Below are positions 46,218-56,069 of a stretch of DNA of 64,000 nucleotides, in pieces. Made by a program: the position numbers and the translations under genes. Location of the stretch: contig JAOVFP010000022.1 of NCBI GenBank assembly GCA_025738555.1, positions 2,046,001 through 2,110,000 of the forward strand, in the 5' to 3' direction. Numbering within the stretch: the stretch's first letter is position 1; the number at the start of each line of letters is the position of its first letter. The DNA is from Cyathus striatus (lineage: Eukaryota; Basidiomycota; Agaricomycetes; Agaricales; Nidulariaceae). The notes beneath the pieces are model-generated. The model ran no database searches and was not told the origin of the DNA. It saw nothing but the letters and a program-made list of their open reading frames with translations.

Positions 46218-46636
46218 TCATTGAACATCTCCAAAATACCTTTCTTTGCTGCTTCTTCTCAACCATGAACATCCCAAGGTTTCAAAGTTCAATACAGCAG
46301 AAAAAAGAGCATTATCCAAAATCCCTCCAGCACAACTCCCAATCCTATGAATCCTGCACAAACATACAACATTACCAGACTTGCAGTTGCTAAGGAAATG
46401 ACAACTCCAGTTATGATAATCTCTGCTCCAAGTAATATTTCTGTGCAATATTTCTTCTGCAAAATGGATAACATGCTCCATTTTTCATAAATACTGTGGG
46501 GAGGCAGGGCATTTTGAACCTGAGGTTTGGCAACTCACCTTGGCCAGTGCAAGTCAAAAATTTGAATTGGTACTGTGGAGAACATAGAAAGAACTTGGTA
46601 ATCTGGTAATCCAGTAATCAGTAGCTTTAATGGTTG
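46218..46636 (-). pseudogene. 3' part of NLR/NACHT-like gene cut by Gypsy-2
   Basis: The minus strand encodes PLKLLITGLPDYQVLSMF, then (near 46474-46290) LQKKYCTEILLGAEI and hydrophobic membrane segments, and a C-terminal PWDVHG block followed by TGA at 46259-46261. The intact relative at 61364-62577 has PLKLLVTGLPDHTVLSKF, LQKVHCIL, membrane segments and PWDVHGREE, so the TGA replaces CGA. The 5' part of the same gene is at 54897-56069. The retrotransposon target duplication GGTTG lies exactly at the break. Confidence 0.85.
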
Positions 46637-47117
46637 TGTTATGATAAAGTTCTGGTTGGGACGTTTATCATACAAGTCTGATATCATGTGATTTACAAGT
46701 TCAAGGAACAAGTTAATCAGTATCAAGTTTGAGTCTCTATTCATGAGCTCTTAAGTTGTTTAGACTTAAGTACGAACAAAGTGAATGATTTGAAGTAAAG
46801 CTAGTTCGATTTAAGCTGAAGCTTGAGCTCTACAGCCCAAGCTACTACTGTTTAAATACAAACAAGTTCATACTATAAATAAGTAGAAATGTAACTAAAT
46901 AAGTCAAGATGCTGCACATTGACTGTGCATTACTGCAGTGCAGTAAGAAGAAAGAAAAGTATACTAAGTAAAGTAAATGACTCAAGATGAGTTAGAAATA
47001 GATGACAATTGTGTAAGTAAAGAAGTCACGTGTTTGGTATCAAAGGTGATACCAAACAAGCCAACAGAATGTAAAGAAAACATCTGTAAATAGAAGAAAG
47101 TAAAGAAAATCATAACA
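46637..47117 (-). repeat. Gypsy-2 3' LTR
   Basis: 481-bp direct repeat of 54416-54896, differing by roughly 15 substitutions, almost all transitions. Preceded on the minus strand by a purine stretch (GGGGATAA). Confidence 0.95.
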
Positions 47118-47128
47118 TTATCCCCAAA

Positions 47129-48392
47129 TTAAAGCGTGAAGTTCACCGTAACTTCACTAATATCAGTTGCCTGGATAGAAGTCCCTGAGGACGTTGTAGT
47201 CGTTTGGATCCTCCATCTCGACGAGGTGTTCCTGCCATGCCTGTTCCCCTGACTTACCATTGGGTTGAATTCTGCAGAAGTAGAACTTCTCTGGTTTGAC
47301 CTTTCTGCCTCTCTCTCTCTCCTGTCATTCCTCCCTGTGGGAATGGAACCCCTTCCCATCCTTCAACTCCCCCTGCCCCATGATCATGCTCTGTCGTTCT
47401 GTGTAGCAAAACCCCTTGTAGTGTGAGGCACAGCCATCCCTTCTGCAGGGATCTGGGCTGATGGACCTAGAATCTGTCTCCACGCACTCCTTCGTTCTGG
47501 AGTATATGGTGGTAAGGGTGTGTCTCTTCGAGGTGGGGTATGGTTGTCATGGAGTGAAGTGATTGGGACAAGAAGGGGCGGTGTGCCCAGGGGTGTTTCG
47601 ATAACAGCGGTTGCACTGATAGTCTGGGCAGTTCTTCTTAACATGTGTTGTGCTGCCGCAGAGGAAACAATGTTGATTGGGGTTGGAGATGGACTTCGTG
47701 ATGGGAGGGCACTCATCGGGTAGAGTGTCGCTGGTGGTGGTGAGATAGGGTGCCAAGGAGTTGCTGGTCGAGATGGAGCTTCGGGTTTGAATGTCCTGGT
47801 ACTGTTCGGAAGTGGTACATTTTCAGAGCGAGTAAGATTGTGGATGGAGGTAGAAACTGCCTCCAATATGACGGACTCCAAGTTCGCTATCTGGCTGATC
47901 ATTCTTGGTTCCCTTACTGCTGCTATTATTAGAGGGGTTGCTTCAAAGGATTAGTGTGAGTCGTTGGTGTGCAAGGGAGGGACTAGAGATACCCAGTGCA
48001 TCTAAGAATTGTGCTACTTCAGTGGCATGGTGTAGCCCTGCATTGAACATCCCCTGAATAGCATTGACTTGATTCCTTCTACAGGCATTCTCCATCTCCA
48101 GTGCTTCTCTGGAGATATCGAATTGGGTAACTAGAGCATTCCCATTTGGCAAATCAGAGAGGAAGTTTTGAGTTGAAGTTAGCTGATGGTCAGGTATGTT
48201 TTGCAAGGTGTCGCGGTATTCGTTAATGAGTTCAAGGGGTGCAGTGGGTTGTTCAAGTTGAGAGTGTCAATAGTTGATGTTTGCAATGATAGGAGGAAGA
48301 ATGAGGGGTTTGGCAGAGTGAATAAAGGTAGGGCGAGCATTTTCAGTAGAAGGAAGTGAACCAGTGGAAGAAGAGACATTGTTGGAAGACAT
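47129..48392 (-). pseudogene. Gypsy-2 ORF3, zinc-knuckle protein after the chromodomain
   Basis: From an ATG near 48392 the minus strand encodes SSSTGSLPSTENARPTF, a TGA in place of an Arg codon, a helical segment (EALEMENACRRNQVNAIQGM), and a Pro/Ser-rich part. In a shifted frame follows CFLCGSTTHVKKNC (CX2CX4HX4C) and CNRCYRNTPGHTAPSC (CX2CX6HX4C), then a second Pro-rich stretch. Gypsy-1 ORF3 has the same position and the same two knuckle types. Function unknown; RNA or DNA binding is inferred from the knuckles. Confidence 0.65.
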
Positions 48393-48448
48393 TGTGAAAG
48401 GTTTGGTATGACTGGTGAATCATTGGTAGTTTGTGGTAAACTGTCAAT

Positions 48449-48886
48449 TCAATTTAGACCAGCTTTCTTCTTATAGTCTTCCAGTAGCTCTTGAGCATTG
48501 CTCAAGTATTCTTCATGTACCCACTCATCTTTAGCTGATGAGTATCCCTTCCATTGTATTCTGTATCGCATGACTGGTTCTGTACATTGATTCTTCTGTT
48601 TTTTTGGCATCTTGTGTCCCACGATTGCTTCAATTTCCCATTCAGGTTCAGCTTCAATCAAGTCAGGGGGTGGTTCTAAGAAGTTTTTCCCATGGACAGA
48701 GGTTTCAATGTATGGCATGAGAAGGACAGTGTTAAAGACAGGATGAATGGTCCATTGTTCTGGGAGTTCTAATTTGTATGTATAAGGTGCCAGTTTCTTG
48801 ATGATCTTGAAAGGTCCTTCACGTCGTGGTGCCATTTTCCTGGATGGGTAAGCTATGGATAGATTTTTTGTGTCAAGCCACACCAT
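48449..48886 (-). CDS. Gypsy-2 integrase tail with chromodomain
   Basis: The frame contains AYPSRKMAPRREGPFKIIKK (GPY/F-type module), LPEQWTIHPVFNTVLL, and a chromodomain: EPEWEIEAIVGHKM, then RYRIQWKGYSSAKDEWVHEE with conserved aromatic positions, ending ELLEDYKKKAGLN. Chromodomains on integrases steer insertion to chromatin marks. It is the C-terminal end of pol. Confidence 0.88.
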   Translation of the reverse strand: MVWLDTKNLSIAYPSRKMAPRREGPFKIIKKLAPYTYKLELPEQWTIHPVFNTVLLMPYIETSVHGKNFLEPPPDLIEAEPEWEIEAIVGHKMPKKQKNQCTEPVMRYRIQWKGYSSAKDEWVHEEYLSNAQELLEDYKKKAGLN

Positions 48887-48913
48887 ATCTCCAACTTCAT
48901 ATTTTGTGAATCC

Positions 48914-49511
48914 TCATCTCTGTGCTTCATGAGTTCTTTGTTGAGCAATTTGGATAAGAGCTTGTGCTTCTTTCCTTGCTTCTGCCATGTCATCTATCCT
49001 GATTTCTGCTTCTTTGATGTAAGTGGTGTCTCTCACAGTGGGAGTGATGATTGGTTCATATTCATGTAATAAATAGAAAGGGGATCTTTGTGTGACTGAG
49101 TTGACCTGAACATTTCGTGCCATCTCTGCTTCTGGAATGTGATTTGCCCATTCATGTTGTCTAGAGCTGCAGAAACATCAAAGATAAGTCTCGATTTCTT
49201 GGTTCATCCTTTCTGTTTGTCTGTCTGTTTGAGGGTGATAGGCAGTGGAGCCTTTCCATTTGATTTTATGAAAGTGAAGTATTGCTTGGAATACTTCTGC
49301 TATGAATCTTGTATCTCAATTGGAAATGATTGCATTGGGGAGGCTGTACCGTCTGTAGAGTGTTTTCCGGATTAAGGTTGCTGTTCTCTCCGCATTGAGT
49401 CCCTTCATGATGCAAGGTTCGAAAATTACCCCCTTAGTAGACCCATGGTCAACCACGACCATGATTGCATCAAATCCCTCAGATTTAGGCAGATCAGTAA
49501 TGAAGTCCATA
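48914..49511 (-). pseudogene. Gypsy-2 integrase core
   Basis: [20 protein letters not shown] carries the first catalytic Asp region, followed by [23 protein letters not shown] and then TGA where IISN(R)DTRF is expected (49316-49318). HPQTDRQTERMNQE follows with the Glu. More TGAs lie near 49180 (YL-stop-CF) and at 48914-48916. The start is cut from its zinc-binding region by the solo LTR at 49512-50120. Confidence 0.82.
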
Positions 49512-50120
49512 TGTCATATCTGTGACAATCCCTGTACCATTGGAGTCAACTCCGGGTTTACTCCGCTTTTAGTACGTTTCCTCCGGACTATGTATACTTG
49601 TTATATATCGAACTCTTCCTTACTAATGTTTACTTGTAACTGTTTACTTGTTCCTTCCCTTTAATATTACTACCTCGTTCTCCGGCCACGGCCATTTCTC
49701 CTATGACTATAATCTAGAGGCGTACTACTAGTTTACCATGTTCTACATTTCATGGAGTTTACTTAACCCTAGGATGCCACATACCCATGGGCATTACTCC
49801 GTACACATTCGGACAAAGTAGTTTACTATATAAACTACTCCTGTAATGTAGATAGACTTCAGTTTCAAATCAACTACGTTTACACCCTTCTCCCACTTGG
49901 GCCTTGAGCCAACTCCGCTAATTTGCCACTTACTCCGCTTTGTTCTAAATACGGAACTGGAAGTCCAAGGGGTGCAACACACAAGTTGAAGCCAATGTTC
50001 CACTACTCCCGTACTTGTTCACCATCTCCACACACCCTACTAACATTGTACAAGTTACTCCGCTATTAGACTATCTACTCCAAGGTTCTTGTCCCTAGTG
50101 GAATAGAACAGGACGTGACA
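49512..50120. mobile_element. Solo LTR (609 bp) inside Gypsy-2 integrase
   Basis: It begins TGTCATATCTGTGACAATCC and ends GGACGTGACA, with 5-bp duplications CCATA at 49507-49511 and 50121-50125. It is a close copy of 21834-22442 in Helitron-1 and the same length. Removing it restores the integrase sequence [14 protein letters not shown]. Confidence 0.92.
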
Positions 50121-50400
50121 CCATAGATACTTGAGAAAATGGTCATGTAGTTTCTGGGATAGGAATGGGGTTGACTGGTGGTTTAGGTCTTTGATCATAA
50201 GCCATTTGTTGACAGGTAGCACATCCCGTGACATATTGTTTGATAAAAACTCCCATCCCAGGCCACCAGTATTCCTTTTTGACTTCCTTTTCTGTTGAGC
50301 TTGGTCCATGGTGTCCAGCAGGTAGACTATTGTGTTTGAGGGCTACAATGCTTCATTGTAATTCTTTATCTTCAGGAACATAGACTCGATCTCTAAAAAG
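50121..50400 (-). pseudogene. Gypsy-2 integrase zinc-binding region
   Basis: The minus strand encodes AGHHGPSSTEKEVKKEYWWP and TGCATCQQMAYDQRPKPP, the HHCC module of Ty3/Gypsy integrases. The frame joins the integrase core once the solo LTR is removed. Confidence 0.75.
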
Positions 50401-50778
50401 AATAAGCCCGCTCTCAATTCGCCAATCGTCCAAGGAGGAGCGAATAGGAGGTATGTCTTTGGCTTCTATAGCAGTGACTAATTTTTGTGCTAATATATCC
50501 TTTTCGGTTTGGTTGACAACTAAGTCTCAGAGTTCAGTGGATATAAAGTTGATGTGTAATTCCACTTCTAGAACCTTAGCAAACCAGTTATCTTGTTCCA
50601 TATCTAAAGTATTGATGAACCAATGGTCAGGTAGAACTATTAGACCGTTGTTTTCATGTTCCCTGTCAGGGGTTAGATCGGGTCATTGTGAAATTATGTC
50701 AGCTTCGAGGTTCCTTTTCCCTTGTATGTGTTGCATGTTAATGTCAAAATCTGAAAGGAAAAGGGACCATCGTGCTTG

Positions 50779-51435
50779 TCATCTAGTAACCTTTTGAGGT
50801 TCTCGATAATATTTCAGGTTTTCATGGTCTGAAAATACAACTATTTTGTTCAGGTGTCCTTCAAGTAAGTGTCGCCATGCTTTGAAACCATGAATGATTG
50901 CATATAGTTCCTTGTCATAAATTTGGTAATTTCGTTCAGTTGCTGTGAACATGTGGGATATGTATCCACATGGTTTCCAGAACCTGTTCTCATCTTCTTG
51001 TTTTAGGACAGCTCCTGTGGCATAATCTGATGCATCAACTAGCATGGTGAAAGGTTTCTCAGGGTCCGGTATCCTGAGAATTGGTTCCTTTAAGAAAGCT
51101 CCTTTTAAGTCATCAAAGGCTAGTTGTTGTTCTTTTCCCCAATTCCACAGTGTGGTGTTCCTGGTTAGCTTGAGAATAGGTTCTATTCATTTGCTGTAAC
51201 AGGGAATGAATTGTTGGTAGAAGTTACAGAATCCTGCGAATGATTGGACTTCTTTTATTTTGGTGGGAGCAGGCCAATCGGCGATTCCAGCGAGTTTCTT
51301 AGGATCCATAGTGATATTATTTGGTCGGATGATCATCCCTAGATAGTCAACTTCTGTTACTTCAAAAGAACATTTTTCAGGTTTTGCGAATAAACCATTA
51401 TCACGTAATATTTGAAGAATTTCCTGTGTAATACG
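50779..51435 (-). pseudogene. Gypsy-2 RT connection and RNase H
   Basis: Beginning after the TGA at 51436, the frame runs through KCSFEVTEVDYLGMIIRP and FAGFCNFYQQFIP, another TGA near 51190, then RNase H blocks LVDASDYATGAVLKQ, TATERNYQIYDKELYAI and VVFSDHENLKYY. It ends at TGA 50779-50781 before QARWS. Confidence 0.85.
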
Positions 51436-52215
51436 TCAATGAAGTTCAAGGTCATTTTTTGTGAAAATAAGGATGTCATCCAGGTATACTTGGACCAGTC
51501 CTTGTGCGATGTAGTCTTCAAGTAGGTGATTAATCATTCGCATAAAGGTTGCCAGTGAGTTGCATAGTCCAAAGAACATAACTGTAGGTCTAAAGATGCC
51601 TCTTTTAGTGACAAAAGCAGCTTTTGATCTGTCTTCTGGGACGATTTGGACTTTGTTGTATGCTCCGTGGAGGTCCATTTTGGTGAAGAGGTTGGCACCC
51701 TTAAGATCCTCTATTAATTGTTTGATATGAGGTAAAGGGTAGCGATCTTTTATGGTTCCATTGTTCAAATAGCAGTAGTCCTGGCATGGTCTCATGTCAT
51801 TAGTGTCTTTTTTCCCTACAAAGAAGAATCCTGCAGTATTTTCGGCATCTGTTGAATCTGGCAGAACTTCTTCGATGTATCCTTTTCAGAGATTGTCATC
51901 AACAAATTCATTCATTGCCTTTTCTTCTTGTATGCTAAGAGGATATACCCTACTTTTCTGAGGTAAGAAGTCTTTCTTCATTCGAATGTGATGGTTCCAT
52001 GGTCGTGAAGGTGGGAATTCTTCTGAGGTGTCCTTATCAAATACATCCTTGTAATCCCAGAGATGTTTTGGTACCATCTGTTCAAAAGTTTTCTTGACCT
52101 TTTCAGGTTCATAGGATAGCCATTGTGAAATTGTCTGTTTTACTCTGATAGGAATTCCATATTTTTTAAATAGTGGTTCCTCCATTTCATAAGACATGCC
52201 TAGTTTGTGTTCCAT
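51436..52215 (-). pseudogene. Gypsy-2 reverse transcriptase
   Basis: Blocks in order: YPLSIQEEKAMNEFVDDNL, TGA (51886-51888), GFFFVGKKDTNDMRPCQDY, FTKMDLHGAYNKVQI, MFFGLCNSLATFMRMI and the catalytic box VYLDDILIFTKN. Both catalytic aspartates are present, unlike Gypsy-1. A TGA at 51436-51438 follows DLELH. Confidence 0.9.
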
Positions 52216-52227
52216 GAGAAGAGGATC

Positions 52228-52980
52228 TTAAATTCCTGTCAGGAAGGTTCGTAAATGAATACTTTCAGTAGTCATTTCTTCGAGATCTTCATCTTCGGCA
52301 TCGTTTATTTGCATCCAATATATTTCAATTGGATTCCAGTTGTCCTGTAATGGTAAGTTCAGGATTTCAATCATCTTATCAGGGATTCTTGTGTCCTCGA
52401 GAGAATACCTATAATTTTGAGGGAGCATTTCCATTTGCTCATCTCCAGATTCATCAGGTATTTCTTCTATTGATGCTGGGAGTCCTGATTGTTGGGTTTC
52501 CATAGTTGATTTTATCATTTTCATTTGAGCAATTGACATAGATTGTGCGAATCTTTGGTTGAATTGCCTGTCTAGTCGCATTTGATCAATTTTCAAGGTT
52601 CCTTCTTTCCAGTTTATTTGAAGATTTGTTTGTTCTAGGAAGGGGTAGCCCATGATAATTGATTTGTTCCCTAGTCCAGAAAGGTAAAATCGAGTGGGAA
52701 TAGTAGCTGTCCCTACTTTCACTTTGTTGTTGACATAGTGTGAAATGTATCCCTTTTTGTTGAGGGTTCCATCTGCGTTGTATACTGGTGTTAATTTTTC
52801 CAAAGGTTGTGGAGTAAGGTTAAACTTCTTCGCAGTTGCTTGACTCATAAAATTTCCTCCAGCCCCTGAGTCGATCAAGGCTTGGACCGATCCCACATTT
52901 CCTAATGTAACAGGAACTCACATGGTATTTCATTCAATATCAGCTATAATTACATTGGAAAGTAGAATAGGAGGTCCTAC
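52228..52980 (-). pseudogene. Gypsy-2 aspartic protease
   Basis: VQALIDSGAGGNFMSQATAKKF is the retropepsin active-site region (DSGA), trimmed here to ALIDSGAGGNFMS as the key part, followed by KSIIMGYPFLEQTNLQINW. The frame is open from the GGGTTTT slip site through IRRAIYPTVGPPILLSN, then has two TGAs near 52938 and 52925 before the active site. It is in the -1 frame relative to gag. Confidence 0.82.
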
Positions 52981-53000
52981 TGTGGGATAAATAGCCCTCC

Positions 53001-54340
53001 TTATTGAAAACCCATCTTGTTAATACTTTCAAAATATTCAACTTGTTTGGCTCCTGGGAGTTCTGCAACTCGGAGCCTCATTTCTTCAGCAAGTTCTTTT
53101 CTGGTCATTTTTTTGATGAAGGGATTATTATTCTTGTTGGTGCAAGGAATAGTCTCTCCTTTGTTTCGGTTTGGGCATTGTTGAGCCATGTGTCCTTTGG
53201 TTCTGCAAATGAAACATTTCCCAGCTTGCAAATATTCCCCTTGTGTTTTTGCATCTAGTCAGTTTATTTCCATGTGATCTACGTCCATGGTGTTCGGGTC
53301 TCAGGTAGTTGTTTTGGGTCTGGGGGCAAAATATCCCCTTCATCCCATTTTGTTATATTGTTGTATCTGTCTGTAGTTTCAATTGAATTTTCTGGCATCT
53401 TCTTGCCATTTTGCTATTGTATCAGGGATATCTTTCTGGGTATGAATACTTTGAAGAAGTGGTTGGTTAAGTCCTGCTTTAAAAAGATCCATCTTGGTAT
53501 AGTCGTCAAGGCCTTCTACATGGCTAACGAGTATTTTGAATTCTGTAATGTATTCGTCTGCTGTTCCCTTTCCTTGGGTTAAATTTTGGAGTTTGTGGAA
53601 GGCTTCGTCTTTTTCGTCAACAGGATCAAAGTTTTTCTTAAAGTCTTCTTTGAAGTCTTTCCAAGTTCCTGGTTTGGGTGTGTCAGTTTTAAACATTTCG
53701 TTCTGCTTCTTCTCCTTCCAATTTCCAGCAATTCCTCCTCCAATGTATGACATAGCATATATTATCTTCTTTGCATCTGTGTCATAAATCTTGTCATTTA
53801 TAAGAAAGTAAGATTCGACATCTCGGAGCCATTTCTTGGATTTCTTTTTGTCTCCTTCGAAGATAGTAGGAGGGTTCAACCTCAATTCCTTGTTGTTTGT
53901 CTTGGGTGTTTCTTTGCTAGACATGCTGGTGTCTGATTCATGTTCTGAGGTGTTGGAAGGTGTAGTTGATTTGGGAAGTGGAGGATATCCTTCATCTGCT
54001 GTGATGTATTTATCATTATCAGGTAGTTGGTTCTTCTTCAAGTGTTCAACTAGCTCCTGAGCTAGTGAGGTTTCAGGGATCTGTTGGGTAGGGTTCTGTT
54101 GCATCAGGGTTGGTTCTTTCGAAAAGAATTGTCTGGGTGTGGGAATTCGTGATAGTGTGGGTTTCAAAGTTGTGGTATCGACTACTCATTTCCCAATGGG
54201 TTTGCTCGAGCTAGTGATAGACACAAATGGGTTTAAGCTTCCTCCCTCTTGTGGCAAGGTCCATATAAGTCCTTCTGGTGGGGGCTTCAGCTTCTCTTTG
54301 CCTTCTGAGTCAGAACTCTCTGGAGCTTTGAATCTCCAGG
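53001..54340 (-). pseudogene. Gypsy-2 Gag with CCHC knuckle
   Basis: The frame 54167-53379 holds the capsid region (NPPTIFEGDKKKSKKWLRDV, then WKDFKEDFKKNFDPVDEKDE) and the 53231-53001 part holds the zinc knuckle CFICRTKGHMAQQC (CX2CX4HX4C). The N-terminal part extends upstream of an in-frame TGA near 54187 to about 54340 (KAPESSDSEGKEKLKPPPEG). Further stops fall between 53250 and 53360. It ends KMGFQ, comparable to ELGF at the end of Gypsy-1 Gag. Confidence 0.85.
53007..53013 (-). promoter_or_regulatory. Predicted -1 ribosomal frameshift site, gag to pro
   Basis: The gag frame reads ATG GGT TTT CAA TAA, giving the heptamer G GGT TTT two codons before the gag stop. A -1 slip reads GGG TTT TCA ATA and enters the protease frame. 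The same heptamer in the same place in Gypsy-1 supports it. Confidence 0.75.
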
Positions 54341-54415
54341 GGGTTGTTGTTGTTTCGATTCGATGTGTTGGGGTGCTGCACTAGGAAGTGTGAGCAGTCA
54401 GCAAGCTTCAGCTTT

Positions 54416-54896
54416 TGTTATGATAAAGCTCTGGCTGGGATGTTTATCATACAAGTCTGATATTACATGATTTACAAGTTCAAGGAATGAGTTAATCAGT
54501 ATTGAGTTTGAGTCTCTATTCATGAGCTCTTAAGTTGTTTAGACTTAAGTATGAGCAAAGTGAATGATTTGAAGTAAAGCTAGTTCGATTTAAGCTGAAG
54601 CTTGAGCTCTACAGCCCAAGCTACTACTGTTTAAATACAAACAAGTTCGTACTATAAATAAGTAGAAATGTAACTAAATAAGTCAAGATGCTGTGCATTG
54701 ACTGTGCATTACTGCAGCGCAGTAAGAAGAAAGAAAAGTATACTAAGTAAAGTAAATGACTCAAGATGAGTTAGAAATAGATGACAATTGTGTAAGTAAA
54801 GAAGTCACGTGTTTGGTATCAAAGGTGATACCAAACAAGCCAACAGAATGTAAAGAAAACATCTGTAAATAGAAGAAAGTAAAGAAAATCATAACA
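54416..54896 (-). repeat. Gypsy-2 5' LTR with promoter and self-priming sequence
   Basis: 481-bp LTR. On the minus strand it has TATTTATAG and TATTTAAAC elements followed about 30 nt later by CAAGCTTCAGCTT (plus 54592-54604). The first bases after the LTR on the minus strand read AAAGCTGAAGCTTGCTGAC, whose AAGCTGAAGCTTG is the exact complement. Confidence 0.9.
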
Positions 54897-56069
54897 GGTT
54901 GCCTGTTTAAAGCTTCTAGTTGTTCAATGAAGTAGGCAATATCATTTGCCATAGATGGAGCATCTGTACTGCAGTCAATACAATCCAGGAGTATGATTTT
55001 GACTTCATCATTCAATTGTTAGGATCTCGTCCCTTTATCTTATCTAATCACCCTTTATCATATCTTATCATCACATGATTAGTCATATGACACACAATGC
55101 AGACACCATGTGTATTAACATGCATTATTCATCAAGACTGCAGGCACAGTACACAGTTCAGCCAGGCCTTTTACATACATTGTACATAAGTTTGCACAGT
55201 AGAAGCACAGTAGACATGCATTATAGTGTAGGCAATAGTTACATGTGATTCCCTCATGGATAGTATTATAAATATGGTCATTTTAATTAGTTATTCTTTA
55301 CTGTTGTGCTAGTTTATTCCAGACTTGCAATAAGATTCATTACTCTTTCCTTTTCTTGAGTGTTTGATTTCAACTTCGAGTATTTTGCTCATCTGTCACT
55401 AACATTGATAACAACCCCTGACTAATTACAGACTGCATGAGGTACATGATGAGCTTCTTAATTTGCTGCTCTGTATTGTACTGTGGGATTCTAGGATCCA
55501 AATGAAGAGCCTTGAGCATAGGAGTTGTGAGCTCTGGTACATTCAGCATCAGCTGATAAGCAAGGGTCATAACCCAGCAATGTGAGATGTTCTGATGCCA
55601 GCTGAAAAATTTCCCTTCTGCAAGTGGAATACTGTAGAAGAGGATGTGTGCAACCAGCCAAATTCCTGGTGTTTCATTGTCACAGAAAAAGTGCACAATC
55701 AGGATACCAGTAAGAGAAAGAATATCTTTATTTACAGATTTTAGGAATAGACTTGTTTTGAAAGAAAAGTGTGGGGTTTGAATCCATTCCTGAATATTGT
55801 CAGGAATGTTGAGGCAGTCAAACTGGACACACTGTTTCCTGGATATCTCATCATAGGTTGCCTGTTGAATCATGGTGTTCTTCAAATCTACCTTTACTAA
55901 ACATGCAATGTTAGATAGGAAGGAAGGAAGGAATATAAGACATACATTCTTTGAGCTTCCTAATGTTTCTGCTATTATCCACGAATGTGGAATTATTGGT
56001 ATCAAAATGATGTGCATTGTAGAAGGAGCCAAGGTACGACTGGGGCTGAGGTGTATGGTAATTCCTTAG
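54897..56069 (-). pseudogene. 5' part of NLR/NACHT-like gene cut by Gypsy-2
   Basis: Exon 1 (about 56060-55950) encodes YNAHHFDTNNSTFVDNSRNI, like the N-terminus at 63042. After an intron (about 55949-55900) follow QQATYDEISRKQ, NKDILSLTGILIVHFF in the position of the P-loop, ETPGIWLVAHILFY, CWVMTLAYQLMLNVPEL and YNTEQQIKKLIM. A 397-bp LTR-like insert (55017-55413) splits it before the Walker B-like IILLDCIDCSTDAP and IAYFIEQLEALNRQP at 55016-54900. The rest of the gene is at 46636-46218. No clear ATG is left at the start. Confidence 0.82.
55017..55413 (+). mobile_element. Candidate solo LTR (about 397 bp) in the NLR/NACHT-like pseudogene
   Basis: It starts TGTTAGGATCTCG and ends ACATTGATAACA, with a TATAAATA box at about 55267, and sits inside an otherwise continuous reading frame (GLL before, NDEVKIILLD after). 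I see no target-site duplication at these ends, so the borders may be off by a few bases or one side may have been altered. Confidence 0.5.

Larger units (their letters stand above)
46637..54896 (-). mobile_element. Gypsy-2, chromodomain Ty3/Gypsy retrotransposon
   Basis: 8,260 bp with 481-bp LTRs (46637-47117 and 54416-54896), ends TGTTATG...CATAACA, and an exact target-site duplication GGTTG (46632-46636 and 54897-54901). Minus-strand order: gag, protease, RT, RNase H, integrase, chromodomain, then ORF3 with zinc knuckles. The RT active site is intact (YLDD) but about ten in-frame TGA codons, most fitting CGA to TGA, and a 609-bp solo LTR inserted in integrase make it inactive. Confidence 0.95.
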
